Shown: piece by piece, positions 1 through 8,700 of the stretch | Layout of the letters: every line of letters begins with the position of its first letter | Position numbering within the stretch: position 1 is the stretch's first letter | Source: a virus | Length of the DNA stretch: 29,228 nucleotides | Virus record (IMG/VR): IMGVR_UViG_3300017917_000690 | Location: 1 to 29,228 of that record | Direction: 5' to 3' (one strand) | Position numbers and translations under genes: made by a program | Notes under the pieces: model-generated | Database searches by the model: none | What the model saw: only the letters and a program-made list of their open reading frames with translations | What the model was told of the DNA's origin: nothing

Positions 1-2
1 CT

Positions 3-2570
3 GATATTGAAACAATTAAGATTGGTAATGGAACCGATCTTTATGGCAAACTTCCAGAGATAAATGTTCTGTACGCAGCATACCGTCTTTGCGATCCAGG
101 GAATATTACAAGCGATACAGCGGCCAATTGGGCGGCGGATACAACAACGATCCTTGGAGTTGACGAGATAGGATATGAGACAGATACCGGCCTATACAAA
201 ATCGGGGACGGGGTAAATATCTATTCCGATCTTCCAGACCCTACAAGATATACAGCATCCAAATTTATTTCAAATCTTGGAATTGGATTAACATGCACAA
301 TGGGTGTGAATTGGGAGTATTATCATACAGATGGTCTGCACCCAAATCCATATGGAGCAAATGTTATTGCTGAGGCTGCATACAAGAAAGCAAATGATTA
401 CATCTCTCTTGGTGGAGATTCAAGAAACTTTGTATTTGCATGGGAAGAGCAGGAGCCACCTAATCTTGATCCTGTAAATAAGGTATGGGTTGGGCAGGGG
501 ACTCCATTCCATAAGACAGATAATTTTGACGCTGGCGTATCAACAAATGGAATTGGCGGAAGTTGGGAGGCGTTATCTGGACTATTTGGGAGAACATATG
601 ACGAAAGAGCATATGTAGTATCACCACACAACGGAACTGCAACATTTGAGGATGAATTTGTAAGAGATGAAAGTGCGACAACACTAGGCTCTCCTTGGAC
701 CGCTGGCGCTGGAACATGGGGTATTAAGAATAACCAGGCATATCTAGTTACAAATGCTGCAAATGCAACTGCATATGTTGACACCACAGTAACAGACCAT
801 TATGCAGAGGCTGTTGTCGGTTCTGATATTGATAATGGCTGGTCATTGGTATGTCGTTACAAGAATACAAGTAATATGCTTCGTTTGCGTGCAGCGCCTT
901 CTCTTGGAGGGTGGATTGTAGAGAGTTATGTTGCCGGTGTTGCAAATACAATTGGAACACTTGCTCTTGTAACTACAGCATCAGGAACTGTTGCAAGACT
1001 ACAAGTTTCTGGAACAAACGCATATGCCTTTATCAATGGCAAATCATATGGGCCATATACAATTCCTAATACTGGTGGACCTGATGGAACGGGTCTTACA
1101 ACATATACAAATGCTGGCATTTATGGAAACACAAATGTAACTACAGATTCAAGATGGGATTCATTTAGAAGCGGGGCTACTCCAACAACTGATCCTTCAC
1201 TTCTAATTTTCAACAGAATTGCTGTAATTGATGAGGGATGGTCTGATGGATATATTGGATTTACAGTAGGTCCAGAGGATAATGAAAACTATTATGGTCT
1301 TGCATTTAGAGTGCAGGATAAAGATAATTATTATGTATTCTATTCAAATACAACATATGGAACGCTTGTATTCGCAAAGGTAGTTGCTGGTGTTGCTACC
1401 AACCTCGATTTCATCCTTGGTGCATATGAAGAGGATGATTTTGTTGTTGCTCATATGAATGGAAATGATTTTGAATTCTTTGTTAATGGAGAATCTGTTA
1501 TAACATATACAGACTCAACATATCCATCAAATACAAAGCATGGAATTGTAACATCATCACATACATTTAAAGATTACTGGTCGGGAGAGGTATTTATTGA
1601 TGGTGCAAATGATGGAGATTCATATGTAAATACAACCACAGGAGAGATTTATGCTCAAATGAGTAATGGGCAGTTTGGTACAGCATCTGCTATTGGATAT
1701 ACATCTTCTGATGGTGTATTAATCCTCCCAACTCAAACATCTAATCCAACTGCTCCGTCAACAGGATATGGAAAAGTATTTATAAAGAATGTTGCTGGTA
1801 AAGAGGGATTGTGGTTGAGAAGTTCAACTGGATCACTTAAGCAAGTAACTGGTATGCCATATGATCGTACATTCTGGCAAACATACCCACAGAATACAAC
1901 AACAATGAGAAATGCTGGTGCTGGTGCTGGTTCTGCTGTTACAGGAACACATTCAACACCGGGCATATCAACAGATGGATGGCTAGGAAATGTTGTTTCT
2001 GCTGGTGGTGCTGGTGTATCAGCAAATATTATTCCGGCAGCAGGAGTTGGCGCTCTCTATTATCGTGGAGCGTCAGGAGATAATTATGCAGGATTCTTTG
2101 CCCACTTTAGAGTTATGTTCCCTGACGCATCATATAATGAGTCTGGCGCATCTACAGGATCAAGAATTAATGTTGGTGTATGGAGCGCAACATCTGTTGC
2201 CGCAACAGATCGTGCAACTGGTGTTCACGGTGTAGGATTCCAGCGAAACAGCGTCAACGGAGGAACTATAGATACAGAATGGCAGTTTGTAACATCAAAC
2301 AATACTGGATCATCAACAGTAACTCCTACAACAATTACTTTTGCCGTAAGCAAAGTTTATGATGTTTATATTTGGTGTCCAGCGGGTTCATCAACAATTT
2401 ATGGAAGAATTGAAGATGTTGCTGCTGGTACAAGTTGGGAAGGCTCAAATACCGGAACGCTCCCAGGAACAACAACAGCATTGTTCCCAATTATTGATGT
2501 TAGGTCTATAAATGCCGTGGCAAGAAACTTTAGATATAGCAGAATGTATATCGAGTCTGACAAAGGTTGA
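3..2570 (+). CDS. Tail fibre / receptor-binding protein with SGNH-hydrolase end and lectin-like domains (5' partial)
   Basis: The reading frame is open from base 3, so the gene starts outside the window and the ATG at 300 is internal. At least 855 residues are visible. In order: two short beta repeats at about 3-50 and 160-235 (IKIGNGTDLYGKLP; ETDTGLYKIGDGVNIYSDLP) like the N-terminal repeats of phage Mtd-type fibres; the motif DGLHPNPYGANVIAEA at 330-377, which matches SGNH/GDSL hydrolase block V with its catalytic Asp-x-x-His; two concanavalin-like domains (about 640-1170 and 1199-1590); a short beta motif GDSYVNTTTGEIYAQ near 1615; and a Gly/Ser/Thr-rich beta tip from about 1855. The family role would be host-surface binding, possibly with deacylation of surface sugars. 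SGNH blocks I-III are not in the window, so enzyme activity is unproven. No terminator separates it from the next gene. Confidence 0.85.
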   Translation, partial: DIETIKIGNGTDLYGKLPEINVLYAAYRLCDPGNITSDTAANWAADTTTILGVDEIGYETDTGLYKIGDGVNIYSDLPDPTRYTASKFISNLGIGLTCTMGVNWEYYHTDGLHPNPYGANVIAEAAYKKANDYISLGGDSRNFVFAWEEQEPPNLDPVNKVWVGQGTPFHKTDNFDAGVSTNGIGGSWEALSGLFGRTYDERAYVVSPHNGTATFEDEFVRDESATTLGSPWTAGAGTWGIKNNQAYLVTNAANATAYVDTTVTDHYAEAVVGSDIDNGWSLVCRYKNTSNMLRLRAAPSLGGWIVESYVAGVANTIGTLALVTTASGTVARLQVSGTNAYAFINGKSYGPYTIPNTGGPDGTGLTTYTNAGIYGNTNVTTDSRWDSFRSGATPTTDPSLLIFNRIAVIDEGWSDGYIGFTVGPEDNENYYGLAFRVQDKDNYYVFYSNTTYGTLVFAKVVAGVATNLDFILGAYEEDDFVVAHMNGNDFEFFVNGESVITYTDSTYPSNTKHGIVTSSHTFKDYWSGEVFIDGANDGDSYVNTTTGEIYAQMSNGQFGTASAIGYTSSDGVLILPTQTSNPTAPSTGYGKVFIKNVAGKEGLWLRSSTGSLKQVTGMPYDRTFWQTYPQNTTTMRNAGAGAGSAVTGTHSTPGISTDGWLGNVVSAGGAGVSANIIPAAGVGALYYRGASGDNYAGFFAHFRVMFPDASYNESGASTGSRINVGVWSATSVAATDRATGVHGVGFQRNSVNGGTIDTEWQFVTSNNTGSSTVTPTTITFAVSKVYDVYIWCPAGSSTIYGRIEDVAAGTSWEGSNTGTLPGTTTALFPIIDVRSINAVARNFRYSRMYIESDKG

Positions 2571-2595
2571 TAAATAGAGCATTTCATGGTATATT
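2567..2595 (+). promoter_or_regulatory. Promoter before the protease-capsid unit
   Basis: TTGATA (2567-2572) overlaps the stop of the preceding gene. It is followed by a 17-base spacer and the extended -10 ATGGTATATT (2586-2595). Transcription would start near 2602, leaving a 15-base leader that contains the GGAGG Shine-Dalgarno site (2604-2608) for the ATG at 2617. This is the only one of the six related promoters with a good -35 box at 17 bases. Confidence 0.65.
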
Positions 2596-2616
2596 GTATT
2601 ATTGGAGGTCGAATCA

Positions 2617-3951
2617 ATGCAAATGAATGATTTTAATATTCTATTCCCATTGCAAAAAGTTAATCAAGAGAAACGAATTGTAACAGGAATAGCAACAGCA
2701 AACAATGTAGACCTTGCAAATGATGTTATTGAGTTTGAAGCATCACTAAATGCCTTTGCAAATTGGGTTGGAAATATTCGTGAAATGCACGATCCAAAGA
2801 AAGCCGTTGGAACGATGATTGATTATCGCCCAACCTCAATTATGTATAACGGTAAAATGTATGATGCTATTGAAGTTGATATTTATATTTCAAAAGGTGC
2901 CGAAGATACTTGGCAGAAAATTTTGGATGGAACTCTAAAGGGCTTCTCAATTGGCGGGAAGGCTTTAGAGAAGGAAAATAGATATGACCCTGAAACTGGT
3001 GAAGTAATAACACATGTAACCAAGTATTTAATGGGTGAATTAAGTGTCGTGGATAATCCATGTAATCCTACTGGAATGTTCATGCTCATTAAAAAAGCCG
3101 TAGATGGCACTCTTGTTGATGTATCAGAGGCAGAAAATCAGTCCGTTTTTTATTGCGAGACTCATAAATATGCTACAATTAATAATAACAAGTTCTGTCC
3201 TGAATGTGGACAAGAGATGAAAGAAATTGGGGTTGTTGAAACGTTTAACGCAGACGTTATCAATAAAGTGATATCCGATTTCGAAAATAGTAAAAAAGAA
3301 GGAGAATCAGGAATCATGGACTTGCATGAAAATACAAATAATGCTACTATAAGCAATATGAATGATTTCACTGACGAACAAAAGACTACTCTTTTAAAGA
3401 GACTAGGTTCTTTCCTATTTGATGGAGTATCAGCAACCCCAGCGGTGGCTCCTAATGTGACTGTAAATATTCACAAAGGATTGCTTATTGATGAGGTAAA
3501 AGAAGTCGAAGATAAGGTTGAAAAGTCTGTCGATGAAATTAATATAGAAGAAAAGGATGACGCTGTTGAGAAGTCTGTAGACCTAGGCAGCGAAGTAGAG
3601 GATTCCAATAAGGAGGATGAAATGGATATTGAGGAACTTCTTAAGGGTGTAAGTTCTCTCCTTGATGAGAAACTAGGCGAAGTTAAGGCAGAAATCTCAG
3701 CAGAGGTTGACGCTAAGATTGATGAAATCAACAAGTCAGTGTCAGATTTTAAGGACGAGACAGATGCAACTCTAGCAAAGAATGCAGAGGAATTGGAGAA
3801 GGTAGCAAATACCGGAGCAATTCAGAAGTCAGTAGATATTGAGGAAGTAGAAGAAGATAAGATTGAGAAGTCTGTTTCTACAGTAGAAAGTTTTTGGGGC
3901 GGAATTTTTGTCCCAGGTGAATTCGCAGAGGCTCTCGGATACGATAGCTGA
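2617..3951 (+). CDS. Prohead protease (XkdF/S78-like) fused to a scaffold domain
   Basis: A 444-residue protein, from the ATG at 2617 with GGAGG 8 bases upstream; the in-frame TTG at 2602 overlaps that site and is unlikely. Residues 1-160 match the XkdF-type prohead serine protease: candidate catalytic His58 in EMHDPKKAVGT and Ser111 in GFSIGGKAL, then LSVVDNPCNPTG. Next comes a zinc-ribbon-like segment (Cys180, His183, Cys194, Cys197). The rest, about 205-444, is acidic, Lys/Glu-rich and predicted helical, as in scaffolding domains, with five KSV[DS] motifs. The protein would mature the capsid and template its assembly. It is followed directly by the major capsid gene. An in-frame ATG at 3622 behind a perfect AAGGAGG may make a separate scaffold. 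The protease assignment is confident; the scaffold role is inferred from composition and position. Confidence 0.85.
   Translation: MQMNDFNILFPLQKVNQEKRIVTGIATANNVDLANDVIEFEASLNAFANWVGNIREMHDPKKAVGTMIDYRPTSIMYNGKMYDAIEVDIYISKGAEDTWQKILDGTLKGFSIGGKALEKENRYDPETGEVITHVTKYLMGELSVVDNPCNPTGMFMLIKKAVDGTLVDVSEAENQSVFYCETHKYATINNNKFCPECGQEMKEIGVVETFNADVINKVISDFENSKKEGESGIMDLHENTNNATISNMNDFTDEQKTTLLKRLGSFLFDGVSATPAVAPNVTVNIHKGLLIDEVKEVEDKVEKSVDEINIEEKDDAVEKSVDLGSEVEDSNKEDEMDIEELLKGVSSLLDEKLGEVKAEISAEVDAKIDEINKSVSDFKDETDATLAKNAEELEKVANTGAIQKSVDIEEVEEDKIEKSVSTVESFWGGIFVPGEFAEALGYDS
3610..3951 (+). CDS. Probable internally initiated scaffold protein (start 3622)
   Basis: Inside the protease gene, AAGGAGG (3610-3616) lies 5 bases before an in-frame ATG at 3622 (protein begins MDIEELLKGVSSLLDEKLGE). 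Translation from there would give 109 residues, acidic and predicted coiled-coil, sharing the C-terminus of the protease fusion. Lambda's Nu3 scaffold is made the same way inside its protease gene, which is the precedent. A second in-frame ATG at 3316, with AAGGAG 11 bases upstream, could give a longer form of 211 residues. The signal is seen; its use is inferred. Confidence 0.5.
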   Translation, partial: KEDEMDIEELLKGVSSLLDEKLGEVKAEISAEVDAKIDEINKSVSDFKDETDATLAKNAEELEKVANTGAIQKSVDIEEVEEDKIEKSVSTVESFWGGIFVPGEFAEALGYDS

Positions 3952-3968
3952 GTTTGGAAGGAGGAATA

Positions 3969-4988
3969 ATGAGCGCAAGAGATTTACTAGAAAAGGTAGT
4001 TAATACTACAAAAATTGGTGCCGATGGTGGAGGTATTCTAAACGCCAAGCAGGCAAATCGTTTCCTAGACTATGTATTTGACCAGTCAGTTCTTATGAAA
4101 ACTGCAAGAGTCGTTCGTATGTCTGAGCCAACAGTTGATATCGACAAGGTAGACCTTGGAAATAGAATCATGAGAAAGGCATCTGAGGGTGTCGATGATG
4201 GCGTAAATGCTGATCCTACATTCTCAAAGATTTCTATGACTACAGTTAAACTACGTCTAGATTGGGAACTAACAACTGAGGGTCTAGAGGATAACATTGA
4301 GGGTAATTCATTGGAAGATCATGTTGCAAGCCTTATGGCAAGAGCAACTGCTAATGACCTAGAGGATTTGTATATTCATGGTGATACAGCATCAACTGAT
4401 CCACTTTTGAAGTCACTTGATGGTTGGAGAAAGAGAGCAAGAGCAGACGCCGCAGTTTATGACGCAGCAGGAGCAAACTTGACACGTCAGGTTTTCGACG
4501 CAGCACTTCGTCAGATGCCTAACAAGTATCTACAGCGTAGAAGTTCACTAGTTTGGACTACATCAAGTTCACTACTACAGGATTACGCATGGAGTTTGTC
4601 ACTAGATGTTGCTGCTACTGGTGGTCCATCAGCAGGTTCAACAATGGGTGATGCTATTGTTAACGCAGGTCTAGGTGGTGCTCAGGGCGGTGGAGCAGGT
4701 GTTGCATCTGTTGCAGGTGTCCGTCCATTTGGTATCAGCCTAATGGAAGTACCTCTATACGAGGAAACAGAAGCAGGAGATTACTCAGGTGCCACAGGTG
4801 ACCACGGTGTTGTAGAACTAACATTCCCCAACAACCGTATCATTGGTATCCAGCGTGATATCGTAGTCTACCGTGAGTTTAAGCCAAAGAAGGATGCTAT
4901 TGAGTATACTCAGTATATCCGTGTTGCAAATCAGATTGAGAATGCAGAGGCTTATGTCCACGTAAAGAACGTAAAGGTTCGTTCATAA
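3969..4988 (+). CDS. Major capsid protein (HK97-like fold expected)
   Basis: A 339-residue protein from the ATG at 3969, with a very strong ribosome-binding site GGAAGGAGG (3956-3964); an in-frame TTG at 3954 is rejected because it overlaps that site. The call rests on place (right after protease/scaffold, before the connectors), size, and a family-like layout: helical N-terminus (MSARDLLEKVVNTTKIG), long central helix-rich domain (SLEDHVASLMARATANDLED), Gly/Ala-rich loop, and a C-terminal strand region ending in EYTQYIRVANQIENAEAYVHVKNVKV, typical of HK97-fold capsid proteins. Codon use differs from the fibre genes: leucine is mostly CTA, as expected of a gene tuned for high expression. A strong terminator follows, fitting a unit that ends after the most abundant virion protein. 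No separate decoration protein is obvious. Confidence 0.85.
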   Translation: MSARDLLEKVVNTTKIGADGGGILNAKQANRFLDYVFDQSVLMKTARVVRMSEPTVDIDKVDLGNRIMRKASEGVDDGVNADPTFSKISMTTVKLRLDWELTTEGLEDNIEGNSLEDHVASLMARATANDLEDLYIHGDTASTDPLLKSLDGWRKRARADAAVYDAAGANLTRQVFDAALRQMPNKYLQRRSSLVWTTSSSLLQDYAWSLSLDVAATGGPSAGSTMGDAIVNAGLGGAQGGGAGVASVAGVRPFGISLMEVPLYEETEAGDYSGATGDHGVVELTFPNNRIIGIQRDIVVYREFKPKKDAIEYTQYIRVANQIENAEAYVHVKNVKVRS

Positions 4989-5015
4989 GACTAATTAAAA
5001 TTTGTGAATTGTGTG

Positions 5016-5044
5016 AAAGGGATCAGCAAATGCTGATCCCTTTT
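5016..5044 (+). terminator. Rho-independent terminator after the capsid gene
   Basis: GGGATCAGC (5019-5027), loop AAAT, GCTGATCCC (5032-5040), then TTTT. Three A-T pairs extend the 9-bp GC-rich stem to 12 bp. It sits 28 bases after the capsid stop, and a new promoter begins right behind it. Confidence 0.85.
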
Positions 5045-5051
5045 CATTTAT

Positions 5052-5061
5052 ATGCTATAAT
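5052..5061 (+). promoter_or_regulatory. Extended -10 promoter ATGCTATAAT, leaderless
   Basis: TG-C-TATAAT ends exactly 6 bases before the ATG at 5068, so RNA would begin on the A of the start codon. No Shine-Dalgarno site lies between the terminator and the ATG. A possible weak -35 (CTGATC, 17-base spacer) falls in the terminator stem. Confidence 0.7.
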
Positions 5062-5067
5062 ATTCAC

Positions 5068-5373
5068 ATGGAAGATACTGGAAATGCAGCAGAGATAATA
5101 GCGGGAAAACTTGATGCTGGAACTATTGTATTTGATTTTTCGGGAGGTTTGATGGAAGGAAAGATATGCGTATTCATGAGGCGTGGTGCCTCATATTCGT
5201 ATGACAATGTTAAATTTACAAAAGAACATCCATTTCAAATGATAGAAGAGGCAGCGGCAAGACACCTAATATCTTCCCAACCTGACAAATTTGAAGAGGC
5301 AACTAGGGATCAGGTAAGAGATTTTTATAACAAATCTTCAAAAACTGGACCGCAAAGAATGAGAATGGTATAA
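5068..5373 (+). CDS. Unknown small protein, leaderless
   Basis: 101 residues; not recognised. The N-terminal half looks like a small beta domain (GTIVFDFSGGLMEGKICVFM). The C-terminal half is charged and helical (MIEEAAARHLISSQPDKFEE) and ends in a basic tail. No signal peptide, membrane segment or metal site is visible. It opens the transcription unit that leads into the Ig-like and giant fibre genes and lies straight after the capsid terminator, so a minor virion or fibre-assembly role is possible but only a guess from position. The start is fixed by the promoter spacing rather than by a ribosome-binding site. Its last two codons and stop (ATG GTA TAA) are part of the next promoter. Confidence 0.65.
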   Translation: MEDTGNAAEIIAGKLDAGTIVFDFSGGLMEGKICVFMRRGASYSYDNVKFTKEHPFQMIEEAAARHLISSQPDKFEEATRDQVRDFYNKSSKTGPQRMRMV

Positions 5374-5374
5374 T
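5365..5374 (+). promoter_or_regulatory. Extended -10 promoter ATGGTATAAT overlapping a stop codon
   Basis: The element spans the last two codons and the stop of the gene ending at 5373. RNA would begin near 5381, at the first base of the AAGGAG site (5381-5386) that serves the ATG at 5394, giving a leader of about 13 bases. No convincing -35 box. Confidence 0.55.
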
Positions 5375-5393
5375 ATGACGAAGGAGTTTTTCA

Positions 5394-5759
5394 ATGTCAT
5401 CATTACCAATCAAAAAAACTTTAGATGTTAGAACCGGAGATACTTTTTATTTTTCTTTTTGCATAAAAGATAAAGATGATCTTGGTGTTATAACAGTAAG
5501 AGATATTACAGGATATACAGCATCTGGACAGATTAGAAAGTATCCTTCAAATGACAGTCTGCTTATATCAGATATGACATTCTCATCAACAGCGGATGAA
5601 TTAATTAATGGAACAATTGTTATGAAGATTGATGCGTTAGATACAGCAGATTTTGAATCTGGAAGTTATTTTTATGATATATATGTTGATGATGGCAATG
5701 GAATTATTTTAACATACTTTACCGGCAAGTTTATTGTCGATCCAAGGATAACTGATTAA
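5394..5759 (+). CDS. BppU-N/Ig-like virion protein
   Basis: 121 residues, with AAGGAG 7 bases before the ATG. The sequence is almost all beta: KKTLDVRTGDTFYFSFCIKD, then an ITGYTASGQIRK strand, and a final GSYFYDIYVDDGNGIILTYF hairpin. This pattern (a 'tgDtf.f.f.i.d...vidltGy.a..qir' opening) is typical of the N-terminal domain of baseplate upper proteins and of Ig-like domains in front of phage fibres. It overlaps the giant fibre gene by one base, so the two are probably translated together, and it may be the attachment or collar piece of that fibre. The domain class is fairly clear; the exact place in the virion is inferred. Confidence 0.7.
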   Translation: MSSLPIKKTLDVRTGDTFYFSFCIKDKDDLGVITVRDITGYTASGQIRKYPSNDSLLISDMTFSSTADELINGTIVMKIDALDTADFESGSYFYDIYVDDGNGIILTYFTGKFIVDPRITD

Positions 5760-8700
5760 TGTCAGAAGAAATTATAAGCATTGTTAATGAAAACGAAGTT
5801 AACATAGTAAATGAAGCAGAGATAGAAATTATTCATCAAGGACCACCCGGGGCGGCTGGTCCTTCTGGCGCTGCAACTGTAGATGCAATAGGGAATGTTT
5901 CTGTCTCTACCGCTGGTGTTTCTGGAAGTGGAGTTGGACTTCATATTGCTGGCGGAAGTAATATAACTCTTAATCATAGTATTGATAATCAAGATATAAC
6001 AATTTCAATCATTGGAAATTCTACAACCCCACAAACTGTCCAAACACAGAATATGGTGTCCATTCTTGGAAGTTCTGGAAATATTTCGTTTGTAAATTCA
6101 AATGGAATAACATTTGGCGGAAGCAACTCAACGATAACGGCGAGCCACAATGCTCTTACAACTCAAACAATTCAGACTGCTGGCATGGTTCGTTCGCTTA
6201 ACGGTTCTGAGGGCGTTATGTCAATTTCAGGGGGTAATGGTGTAACTGTAGGTAATACAGGTAGCACTATCACACTATCCGTAGCAAACCAGTCCGTGCA
6301 GACGCAAGGTATGGTTTCACTGAATGGATCTACTGGAAATCTTTCACTAGAAAATGCTAACAATGTTTCTTTCGGCGCTACTGGATCAACTATTACCGCT
6401 AGCGCTTCTTATCCAGCACAGTCAAGTCTTTCATATGCCGCTGGCGGAATTATAAGCACAACTCTTAGCGGATCAACTTTGACAATCTCTGCTACCGTTC
6501 CATCACAGACAAGCCTTTCATTTGTTCAGCAGGGAGCAATTGTAACAAGTCTTAATGGATCAACACTATCTATTTCTGCTCCAACACAAACCGTCCAGAC
6601 ACAGAACTCAGTTGCTATCCAGAATTCTTCTGGAAACATCTCCTTTGCAAATGGAAATGGAGTAACTTTTGGTGGAAACAATTCTACAATAACTGCTAGT
6701 GTAAATATTCCAGCACAGACAAATCAGTCTATTGGAGTTTATGGATCGTCACAGACAACAGGTCAATCTTCTTCATCAACTTATGACGCAAGATCATTAA
6801 CAATTCGTGGAGCAGGAATTGTATCTGTAGGAAATTCTGGCGGAGAAATAATCATTTCTGCTACTGCTGCTGGTGGCCCTGGTGGTGGAGGGGCCGCTAT
6901 TTCCGCTGGAAGTCAGACGGGAAATACCACTGGAACGATAGCATTTTCAAATTCAAACAATGTTTCATTTGGAATGAGCAACAATTCAGTTGTTACTGCT
7001 AGTGCATCATTTAATCAGACGGTCCAGACGCAGAACTCAGTTCAGGTACAGGGAAGTTCTGGAAACATTTCTTTTGCTAATGGAAATAACATAACGTTTG
7101 GAGCAAATAACTCAACAATTACTGCATCTGCTTCATTCAATCAAACCAATCAAACTATCGGTGTTTACGGATCAGGGAATACAGCAGGAACATCTAGTGC
7201 AACAGCAGACGCAAGGTCGCTGTCTATTGCTGCTTCTGGATCGCTTACTGTAAATGTATCTGATGGAGTCATAAGACTTTCTGCACCAAATGTTTTAACT
7301 ACCGCTATGGCTTCAAATAGAGGAAGTGATTTCGTACAAGCTACCGCTGGTTTTGCAGGTACAAATGCAACCGGAACAATTGCTTCAAATGGAATTTCTG
7401 TTAGCGTAGCTGCTCCTGTTGCACAGACAAATCAGACAATAGGGCTTTATGGATCATCAAACACAAGCGGTACTTCTACTGGAACAGTAGATGCTCGCTC
7501 CCTGACAGTCGTTGGTAAGGGTGGCGTAAGTGTTGATATGACGAACGGACAGATCGTCCTTTCGGGTCAGACTACAACTCCACAAACCGTGCAAACACAA
7601 AATATGGTTTCCGTGCTTGGAAGCACAGGAAATATTTCTTTTGCGAATTCAAACGGAATTTCATTTGGTGGTAATGGATCAACAATTACTGCAAGCTATA
7701 CGGTTCCTAGCGTTCCCGCTCAAACAAACCAAACTATAGGGCTTTATGGATCGGGAAATACCTCTGGAACTAGTACGGGTACAGTAGACGCACGATCACT
7801 TACATTTAATGTAGCCGGTTCACTTACTGTTGATATGACAAACGGAAAGGTGAATATTTCTGCTCCTAATGCCATCACAACAGCAATGCAGAGCGGTGCC
7901 TCAACTCAATTCGTACAAGCAAATGCTGGATTTGCGGGGACTAATGCGAACGGAACAATTGCTTCCAGTGGTATTTCTGTGTCTGTTCCAGCACAAACTA
8001 ATCAATCAATAGGACTTTATGGGCTTGGTAATACATCGGGCACTTCAACTGCTACTGTAGATGCAAGATCACTTTCAATTTCTGCTGCTGGATCTATCAC
8101 AGCAGATATGAGCGGTGGAACAATTCGCTTGTCTGTGCCAAATGCTATTACAACCGCTATGGCATCAAATAGAGGTACAGATTTTGTGCAAGCCAATGCA
8201 AACTTTAATGGCACAAATGCTAGTGGAACTATCGCTTCAAATAATATATCAGTATCAGTTGCAGCACAATCAGCACAAACTCTAGGGGTATATGGTTCTG
8301 GAAATACCGCTGGAACAAGTTCTGGAACTCTAGACGCTCGCTCACTAACTTTTGATGTAGCCGGTTCTTTGACCGTAAATATGTCAAATGATGGCAAGAT
8401 TCATTTTAGTGCTCCCAATGCAATTACAACTGCTATGGCCTCTAACAGAGGTTCTGACTTTGTTAATGCAACCGCTGCTTTCGCTGGCACAAATGCTAAT
8501 GGAACTATTGCCTCAAATGGCATTTCTGTTTCTGTGCCTGCACAAACAGTTCAAACTCAGGGTCTAGTCCCTTCTGCTGGCGTAAGCACGGGTGGAAATA
8601 CATCTGGAAATACTGGTCTTACTTCTGGCGTTCCACTTGTATTCCAGGGCGGGAATGGATTGAGACTCTCTCAGGCAACTGCTACAGATGGTGCAACAAT

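Noticed and set aside
300-2570. Gene start at ATG 300
   Set aside because: The frame is open to the left edge and encodes fibre-like repeats before 300; no ribosome-binding site precedes the ATG.
8017-8397. Antisense ORF of 126 residues opposite the giant fibre
   Set aside because: Composition follows the repeats on the other strand; no ribosome-binding site; other long minus-strand ORFs (for example 398-787 and 15436-15795) are the same kind of shadow.
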